Below, piece after piece: positions 56,763 to 64,000 of a stretch of DNA of 64,000 bases. The DNA is from Cycas panzhihuaensis (Eukaryota; Cycadophyta): the NCBI GenBank assembly GCA_023213395.1, contig CM041465.1, positions 113,343,741-113,407,740 of the forward strand, written 5' to 3'. Within the stretch, counting starts at the first letter, position 1, and each line of letters begins with the position of its first letter. The translations under genes were made by a program, and so were the position numbers. The notes under the pieces were generated by a model, which saw nothing but the letters and a program-made list of their open reading frames with translations, had not been told where the DNA came from and searched no databases.

Positions 56763-57910
56763 TGGTGAGGGAATTCACAAGTGATATATACACATCGAGC
56801 TTCAAAGTATCTCTTTGGTTGGTCAGTGGAATTTGATGCTAAAGATCCCTCAATTCTTTGAATGTGTGCTTGTACAAAACCTACACCACTAAAGGATTCT
56901 TCACAAGTTTCTTCAACATTATGAGCTCCATGTTTTGGTTGGAACTTGACTAACTTATAAGTGGTAGTTCTACAGTCTTTTGCTAAGTGTCCTTTACGAT
57001 GATATTCATCACACATTATAATTTGATTACTAGTCTCTGAAGAGGTACTGGTTTGGCCTGACTATCTTGCTCTTTATTGCAGTGGCCCTTGGCCTTGAGA
57101 CTGTCGAGGCTATGACTAAGGGTTTAGTTGACCTTGTGGATGATTTACCATGTTTCTTCCTCTTTCTCTTACTCGGTTATTTCCTCTACCACAAGAGGGA
57201 CCTTGATTAATTATATAGCAAACTTCTTCTTCTACCTAAAAGGCTACATCTGGAAGAGAGTTAGAGGCAACAAAGTTCGTATCAAAGGTCTTGTCAAATT
57301 CAATGAACTTATCGGCAAGTGCTTTAAAGTTGAGTATCTTCAATGTTCCACTAGATTCAAGACTTCCAAACAAGTTTTTATCATTAGGAATATGTAGACA
57401 TGACTAGATCAAGAATGCCCAAGTGATACATTGAGTCTTAAAACCTTTATCAATTACACGTTTGATTAGTCGAAGGAGATTTATTGTCTCATGAGCTCGT
57501 CCCTTCTATATTTTTAATTTGTTTATTTTTAGAACAAGAGGAAGAAATTCTAAATCTAATTTGGTATCAAAGTTCTTCTTTAGAACTTCAAGGACCTTCC
57601 AAGCTGTATTATGTTACTCTTCATTAATCAAGTTATGCAAGAAGTGATCAGTGACCAACATAATTCCTGCATGAATCTTTTCATCATCTATCTCCCATTA
57701 TAGTTTGGTTGTAGCATCTATAGGGGTTGTTGGGGTGAATCCACCAGAAGTAGATGTTATAGTTGTTACCGGTATGCTAGGTGTATGCTACAAATGGGCT
57801 TTCCAAAGGCCTTCATACTTTGCAGTATTTTTAACTCCAGTGTAGTATAGATCTCAATTTTCTTTATCTTTCAATATACAATTAACATTCTGCTTGAATT
57901 GAGATGACAT
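56738..57910 (-). pseudogene. gag: gag of copia element 2
   Basis: Start ATG at 57910 (MSSQFKQNVN). Gag blocks follow (YTGVKNTAKYEGLWKAHL, HDTAWKVLEVLKK type), with stops. The zinc knuckle is at about 57015: CDEYHRKGHLAKDC, where the second Cys is Tyr, a single G-to-A change. The 92-codon frame 57016-56738 overlaps the protease frame by 25 bases. Confidence 0.65.
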
Positions 57911-58020
57911 GATGATGATAATGAAGTAGAAGAGATGATAGAAGTATGTGCCACTAACACATGTGGCTAATACACCTAGCACAATAGGGATATAGAAATG
58001 AATGCTCTGATGAAAAGCAA

Positions 58021-58559
58021 GCAATGATTATGTATTTTCAATAACTATGAAAAATGAGTGTAAGTAATGATGTAAGAATGAGGCCTAATGTAGAGCTGGT
58101 AAAGAGTGGTAATGTGTCATGCCACTAACCTCTCACTTATGTCCAAATGTAGGTGAGGTTTTGATGCCTAAGGTTTCTAGTATACGATTAAGCCCTTCAC
58201 CTGCAATACCCTCACTTGTGCTTGGTGATGAAATCCAAGTCATAGTCGAGTCCAAGTACTCCCAGTCCTTATCCAGTTCACCGGTGAGCATCGATATACC
58301 TCCTCTGAAGAGTCAAATGGTACTATGTATCCCACAGTTATTGTATCAAACCCAGCCCAAAAACTATGAGAAACTAAATTAATAAGATATAGAGAGCTTT
58401 GAGAAAAGTAAATATTATTGATATCAATTTAAAGATGATCCTTAGAATATGACAATGGCCATATATATATTGGATCCATTGTTTATCAAGGACATAACCA
58501 TTTTAATGTATCTTTTCAACCAATAACAAGAGGCTTATAATAATTCCTCTATCTCAAGA
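58021..58559. other. Sequence between copia element 2 and the right chromovirus
   Basis: Probably contains the 5' LTR of copia element 2. A plus-strand frame 58119-58382 (87 codons, Ser/Pro-rich) has no recognisable similarity and is likely chance. Confidence 0.3.
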
Positions 58560-59870
58560 TGTTTCACCCATGAAACTCTTGTGTCTCAATTCAAGGTGAA
58601 GCTTGATAAATTTAGAGGATTCCTAGGAAGCATCTTCTATAGGTAATTGTTTCCACTTGATCAAATATTCTCGAATAGTTTTTGACCATAGCTAGCATTC
58701 TCAAACTTCAAGGATAGCTTCTGGTAATAAGATTAGTTTGCCTTCTTCATTGAGGAGAGGCAAGTCTATTTGTACCTGCACATGATCTCCAATTTTCTTT
58801 TTAAGACATGACACATGAAATACATTATGTAATTTTAAGGTGGGAAGTTCTAAGGCATAAGCCACTGCTCCAATTTTTTGTTGAACTTGAAAAGGACCAT
58901 AAAATTGATGACTCAATTTTTGTTTTTGAGAATTTTTTAATGATGCTTTATTATATGGTTGCAGCCTCACATAGACCCAATTCTGACTTCAAATATTCTT
59001 TCTGTTTGATTTTTATCAGCTTGTTATTTCATATAATTCCTTACTTCTTCTAAATGTCGCTTTAATATTTGAATTATATTCTATGATTCTTAGAGATAGT
59101 CATTAACTACTGAAACTTTATTATCTGTTTTTAACCAATCTTTTAATTGAGTTGGTTGGTAGACATATAATGCTTGACAAGGGGTCATTTTAATGGATGA
59201 ATGGTAATAAGAGTTATACCATGCTTCAGCTAAATGTAACTATTTAACCCAGAAATGTTGTTTATTTGTTACATAATTATGTAAATAATTCTCTAAACAT
59301 TTGTTAACTGCTTTAGTTTGTCAATCTGTTTGTGGATGATAACTGGTACTTATATCTAATTTTGTACCTACTTGCCAAAACATTTCTTGCTAGAAATGAC
59401 TTAAGAATTTAGGGTCTCTATCGCTAATAATGTTCTACAGAAAGCCATGTAACTTGTGAATTTCTTTGATAAATACTTCAACTAACTGCTAAGCTTTGTA
59501 GTTAGAGTGAATTGGTATAAAATAAGTAAACTTTGTTAAATGATCCACAACCACATAGATAGCATCTTTCCCTTTTGATTTTGGTAAACTTATAATAAAA
59601 TCCATGCTAATACTTTCCCATTTCTATTGCGGAATAAAAAGAGACTGGAGTAGACCAGGAGTAGCAATACATTCATATTTATTGACTTGGCATATCATGC
59701 ATTCAACTATAAATTTCATTATGTCCTTTTTTATTCCTTTCCAGAAAAATGATTGTTTAACTCGTAGATATGTTTTATAAAATCGTTCATGTCCTGCGGC
59801 ATGTACTACATATGCCTCATTTAGTATATTGTTATAAAAAGTTGAGTTTGTACCTAAGAATATTCGTCCT
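58560..59870 (-). pseudogene. pol: Integrase and chromodomain of the right chromovirus
   Basis: Integrase pieces from about 59750: KGIKKDIMKFIVECMICQVNK (HHCC end), [32 protein letters not shown] and STSYHPQTD, so D and D are visible. The C-terminal GPF region is the open frame 58970-58701 (FYGPFQVQQKIGAVAYALEL, LHNVFHVSCLKKK). A chromodomain remnant follows at about 58660-58570: LIKWKQLPIEDAS, then a stop where Trp is expected, then ESSKFIKLHLEL. That domain targets integration to marked chromatin in related elements. Confidence 0.8.
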
Positions 59871-59893
59871 TTATACCATAAAATATCATTTCT

Positions 59894-61250
59894 CTATTCA
59901 AATTTGTCTTCTTTTCCTTGTTGAATTCTTTGAATGAGTTGTTGAATGTCATGATCTTTCACATACTCTAATTGTAAATCCATGATCCATATTGGTTCTA
60001 TCATTGAGACAGCCTTTAATTGAGATTCTATATTCTCTTCATCTTTCCGTGATAAGGCATCAGCTACCATATTATTTTTTCCTCTGTTATATGTTATGTC
60101 GAAATCAAATGCTTGAATTTTACTTATCCATTTTTGTTGTTCAACGGATAATTCTTTCTGTTTTAGTAAATATTGTAAACTGTTATGATCTATCTTGACT
60201 ATAAATTTGCTACCTAATAGATACTGACGCCATTTAACTAAAGCATGTATAATGGCCAACATTTCTTTATCATAAGTCGACTTGAGAATTTCTTGGTTGT
60301 TTAGCTTCCTATTTTCAAGTGTAATGGGTTTACCATCTTACATTAGTACTGCTCTAATTCTCGTTCCTGATGCACCACATTCTATTATAAAAATTTTAGA
60401 AAAATCAGGTGATGTAAGCATTAGTAACTGGATCATTATTTGCTTAACTTGTTCGAAACATTTTATTACTTCTTCATTCCATTGAAAAGAATCCTTTTTT
60501 AATAAACAAGTTAAGACAACAGTTCTCTGTGTATAATTTTTTACAAAACGTCTATAATATCCTATTAAACCCAAAAATCCTCAAAGTTTCGTAATATTTT
60601 TGGGTATCAGCCATTCTTAAATTTCCTTAACTTTTCCTAGGTTAGCTCTAATTCCTTCTTTTGATATAAAATGACTTAGATATTCTATTTCTTTCATTCC
60701 AAAGTAACATTTTGATTTGTTAACATAGAAATTTTGTTTCTTTAAGGTGTTCAGTACTTCATCCAGATGATTCATGTGTTCTCCCCATTGTTTACTAAAT
60801 ATTAATATGTCGTCAAAGAAGACTAAAATAAACTTCCACAAGAAAGGTTTTAGAACTTCATTCATTATAGCTTAGAATGTGGTTGGTGCATTGGTTAGGC
60901 CAAAGGGCATTACCTTGAACTCATAATGACCCTAGTGTATGCTGAAGGTTATTTTATATGTATCTTCCAGTTTAATGCGAATTTGATGATAGCCTGATTT
61001 TAAATCAATTCTAGAAAAATATTCTACTCCATGTAATTCATCTAATAATTCATTGATTCTTGGTATAGGCAATTTATTTTTTATTGTAACTTTATTTAGT
61101 GCCTGATAATCTATACACATACAGTAAGATCCATCTTTTTTCCTTACTAAGATTATCAGTGCTGCAAAAGGGCTTTTACTAGGACTTATTACTCCTATAT
61201 CTAATAATTCTTATATGATCTTTTCAATCTCATTTTGATAATGATGTGGT
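59894..61250 (-). pseudogene. pol: Reverse transcriptase and RNase H of the right chromovirus
   Basis: One frame from 61250 to 59894 with few stops. RT: CIDYQALNKVTIKNKLPIPR (61120), YFSRIDLKSGYHQIRI, then VMPFGLTNAP, the catalytic site LVFFDDILIFSK at about 60820 (FFDD for YxDD), LSHFISKEGIRA. RNase H: IIECGASGTRIRAVLM at about 60400 (first Asp changed to Glu-Cys context), KEMLAIIHALVKWRQYLLG, VKIDHNSLQYLL and KNNMVADALSRK (D kept). Confidence 0.85.
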
Positions 61251-61919
61251 TATTTATAAGGCTGAATGACAATCAGATTAATGCCTGCTTCCAATTTGAT
61301 TTGATATTCAAATCCCCTGTTTAGTGGTAATTCTGCTGGAATATTTTGAAAAAATTCTTTATGCTTCTAGATGACCTTTTGTAGTTCATTTTCTTGTGTA
61401 GTTGGTTTAATTTCTGCCTGAATCAAAAAAAGTTGAGCCATCATACCACGATGGCCCTTCTTGATTAATTTTTTCATTTTTTTACAAGATATTAGTTGGC
61501 TATTTCCAAGTTTTTCTCCTTAAAGGATGATAATTCTTCCATCTTTCTTACATCTTATAAATAATTCTTCAAGATTCATCTCAAAAGTTCCCAAGGTTCA
61601 TAACCATTGACTTCCCAGAATAATATCTACTCCACCAACATCTAATACGTAAAAATTTTCTTTAAGAGTAATGTCACCAATTGAGATTTTAATATTTTCC
61701 ATCATTCCTTATCTAGAAATAACCTGTCGCCCTCCAACACTTACTTGAAAAGGTGTTGTTCTGGATGGAAATAATTTTAAATGTTGAGTTGATATTCTAT
61801 CAATAAAATTATGAGTACTTCATGAATCAATCAAAATTGTAATAGCTTGATTTTTAATAAATCCTTGTAATTTAAGTGTGTAAGATCTTGTCAAACCACT
61901 AATAACTAAGAATGACATT
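61251..61919 (-). pseudogene. pol: Protease of the right chromovirus
   Basis: Active-site segment at about 61830: IDS, then a stop where Gly is expected, then STHNFI (usual DSGATHNF). The second half VLDVGGVDIILGSQWL is at about 61640. Then comes a linker into RT. Confidence 0.7.
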
Positions 61920-63150
61920 TTTAAGATGTCCTCCTCCTAGTTATATTGATACTCCTGATTTTTAATATTTTCTTGGCCACATTCGGTACCATCTTCTTCT
62001 TCAATTTCCTCATCCTCTGCTATCAGAATAATTCAATTGTGTATAATTGATTTTTCTGACATTTATGATTAGGTGTCCATTTTTTAGCACACCTGAAACA
62101 TAGATTCTTTTTTTGTAGTTCTTCTTGCTTAGCTCTTGTTCTTTGAAGTAATGGTTTAATTAGTTGAGTAACTCTATTAGGTATAAAACCAGGTCGTATT
62201 ACTGAAGGAGGATTAGAACAAGCATATGGAGGAATATAAGGTCTTGTTCTTACCTTCCTTAATTCATTGATCTTTCCTTGTTGAATTTTGGCTAGTTGTA
62301 TTGTCTTATTCAGATCCCGAGGATCTTGAATTTTAACATCGACTTGGATCTCTGTTATCAGGCCATCTATATATAGCTGGATAAGTCAATTAGTCAGAAT
62401 ATCTTCTAACACATAGCTTAGCCTTGTGAATGTTGTAATATATTCTTCCACAGAACCAGTTTACTTTAATCTTTATAATTCACAATAATAATCACGATTA
62501 GATACAGTCTCAAACCATTCGATGAATAAGCATACAAATTCTTTCCAGGTTGGAAGTTGAGTTCGAAAAGATGTTCATTCTAGACACTGCCACCATTCAT
62601 ATGCTATCCCATCCATGTGCAGGGTGGCTAACGGGACTTGCTCTACCTATTCAATCTCCATTAAGTGAAAGTAGTTTTCCATTTGTTAAATCCATACTCT
62701 TGGCTCATGCGATTTTTGTTCTATACTAAAATATTGTATAGTAATTTTTTCTAACTTTTTCTTTTTCTATATTTGAATACTCTATAAGTAATTAAAGTAT
62801 GCCTGAAAACCCACTATCTTTTGTTCTTCAGGAGTTAAATTTTGGTATTCATTAAGATATTTCCTGATAACCTCATTTTTAAAATTAATCAGTGAGATTT
62901 GAGGACCCAAATGATTTCTTGTAGTTTGATATCTGAAATACGATTGATGACTATTTGCTTCATCTTTTAAATCTGGCACAATTATATCTTCTTTTCTACT
63001 TGTTGCTATGATTATTAGTTTATCCAAAATTTGGTACAAGGTATGGTTTAAGAGGGCATTTGATGTTTTAACTGTGCTATGGACTGCCTAAGTGATTGGT
63101 TTGATGATCTCTTTTTGAATGGTATTGTCTACCATGTCTTCAGTATTCAT
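61920..63150 (-). pseudogene. gag: gag of the right chromovirus
   Basis: ATG at 63150 in frame with the open stretch 63039-62782 (after one stop). The gag core at about 62700-62560 reads WIQQMENYFHLMEI, LATLHMDGIAYEWWQCL and LPTWKEFVC, typical of chromovirus gag. Zinc knuckle CFRCAKKWTPNHKC at about 62095-62055. The stops are single-base. Confidence 0.75.
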
Positions 63151-63685
63151 TATCTTAATAATTGTATATGTATGGCTCCATTGCTTTTCTATCGTGTTTG
63201 GTTGACCAATGAAATTAAATAGTGTATGCTTTTTCTACTTCCACAGTTTGCCTTCCTTTATTAATGTATAAATTTCATGCAATAAGAACTTTGATATCTG
63301 AAATGACAAGATTCTCTATCTTGCTTGGTGATAGCTTAAAAAAAGTTTTATGATGTATGTAATAACTGTGAAAGTAGTACGAACTGCGTCCCTTTTTTGA
63401 AGGAACTTGATAGATATGAGAGTTTAGAGATTTTTGAATACTTATGTTGTTAATTAATTTAAACACGATTTTAGGGCTATATTACCACACAAAGAATATG
63501 CTAAGTGGACAGAACTATATGATATAGTTAATATAATATATTGAGTATATTATATGTGAATGATAAGTAAATGCTTAATATATAAATGATGAATCATGTT
63601 AATTCAAATACAATTCAAGAGATACTAAATGTATAATAGTATTATAATTAAAATAGGACTGAAGGAAAATAGAATATAGTTAAAC
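63151..63685 (-). other. Leader between PBS and gag of the right chromovirus
   Basis: About 0.53 kb. The 63-codon frame 63466-63275 in it has no similarity I know. Confidence 0.4.
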
Positions 63686-63698
63686 TGCTCTAATACCA
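63686..63698 (-). other. Primer binding site of the right chromovirus
   Basis: Minus strand TGGTATTAGAGCA, one transition from the initiator tRNA-Met PBS, two bases from the LTR. Confidence 0.8.
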
Positions 63699-63700
63699 AA

Positions 63701-64000
63701 TGTAGGAAATAATTTTTTTAGGAGAATAGGGCAGAAAGTATATCAAATAACCATAAACCAATATTGTATCAATACATTAATATATCACAATCACAATAGC
63801 ATAAACCATGAAAGCATTGTTGTTCAATCCATTATAGTATAAAAGAGTAATACAAATTTCTCAAATGTTGGAGGCAGTGTCTAAAGACACCAGGGTTGCA
63901 TACCCCTTAATATTTATAGTTTGGGGGAGGAGGGAAACTCCTCAACCCCTGAATTTAAAATAATAATAAAATAATATTCACTTAATTCAAATGTAACTAG
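63701..64000 (-). repeat. 5' LTR of the right chromovirus (partial)
   Basis: Starts TGTAGGAAATAATT next to the PBS and continues past the window end. Contains C- and G-rich words (CACCAGGGTTGCATACCCC, GGGGGAGGAGGG) near 63890-63930. Confidence 0.7.

Larger units (their letters stand above)
52600..58020 (-). mobile_element. Ty1/copia retrotransposon, copia element 2
   Basis: Minus-strand copia element: gag (57910-57016), protease (56762-56436), integrase (about 56400-55546), RT (about 54900-53891), RNase H (53872-53340), PPT, then the 3' LTR that starts at 52875. Several frame changes and a poly-C expansion. A PBS-like TCATCAGAGC is at about 58005-58016, but I could not match the two LTRs by eye, so the outer limits are approximate. 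Confidence 0.7.
58560..64000 (-). mobile_element. Chromodomain-type Ty3/gypsy retrotransposon (5' LTR runs off the window)
   Basis: From the right: 5' LTR from 63701, PBS, 0.5 kb leader, gag (63150 to about 61920), protease, RT, RNase H, integrase, chromodomain remnant at about 58650-58570. The Cys-rich knuckle type CFRCAKKWTPNHKC, the RT and the chromodomain place it among the chromoviruses; I do not fix the clade. A 3' LTR is not found left of pol. Confidence 0.8.

Noticed and set aside
58119-58382. Ser/Pro-rich 87-codon plus-strand ORF
   Set aside because: No similarity, likely within LTR or leader of copia element 2; chance frame.

Overview
The window is plant nuclear DNA made almost wholly of nested, decayed LTR retrotransposons. 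I found no intact host gene, no rRNA or tRNA gene and no CRISPR array. A seed plant, probably an angiosperm, is indicated by Tat-lineage Ty3/gypsy elements carrying an antisense plant-mobile-domain (PMD) ORF and a second, archaeal-type RNase H, by Tekay/Del-like and other chromoviruses, by Ty1/copia elements primed by initiator tRNA-Met, and by a retrocopy of a plant AFC (LAMMER-type) kinase. The species cannot be named from this. All retroelement gag-pol genes lie on the minus strand.

Left part (1-23502): two copies of one very large Tat-type family, estimated at about 17 kb when complete. Element 1 (1-11090, 3' end outside the window) has a 2.7 kb 5' LTR, a PBS and one gag-PR-RT-RH-INT reading frame. 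It is inserted in the 3' LTR of element 2 (11091-23502). Read on the minus strand, the internal order pieced together from the copies is LTR, PBS, gag, protease, RT, degraded gypsy RNase H, integrase, a spacer, a PMD ORF on the opposite strand with a probable intron, a separate small RNase H ORF, PPT, LTR. Element 2 has lost gag, the PBS and part of its 5' LTR.

Middle (23503-40833): a much-decayed Tekay/Del-like chromovirus is the target for the others. Its integrase is cut by element 2, and its 5' LTR is split by element 3 (28142-39872). Element 3 is a third Tat copy with both LTRs and a perfect 5-bp target duplication (GTCAC). It has lost RT, RNase H, integrase and the PMD ORF but keeps gag, protease and an open second RNase H ORF.

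Right part (40834-64000): AT-rich DNA without recognisable genes, a Tork-like copia element (about 44188-49140), an AFC kinase retropseudogene (plus strand, 49182-49808), a scrap of gypsy gag (about 51150-51700), a second copia element (about 52600-58020, left limit uncertain), and a chromodomain-type gypsy element (about 58560-64000) whose 5' LTR runs off the window.

Most damage is nonsense substitution of the C-to-T or G-to-A type inside otherwise continuous frames, as expected of silenced, methylated repeats. The points most worth following are the position of the second RNase H, the spliced antisense PMD gene with a TATA-like motif ahead of it, and a palindromic hairpin kept in every Tat LTR.
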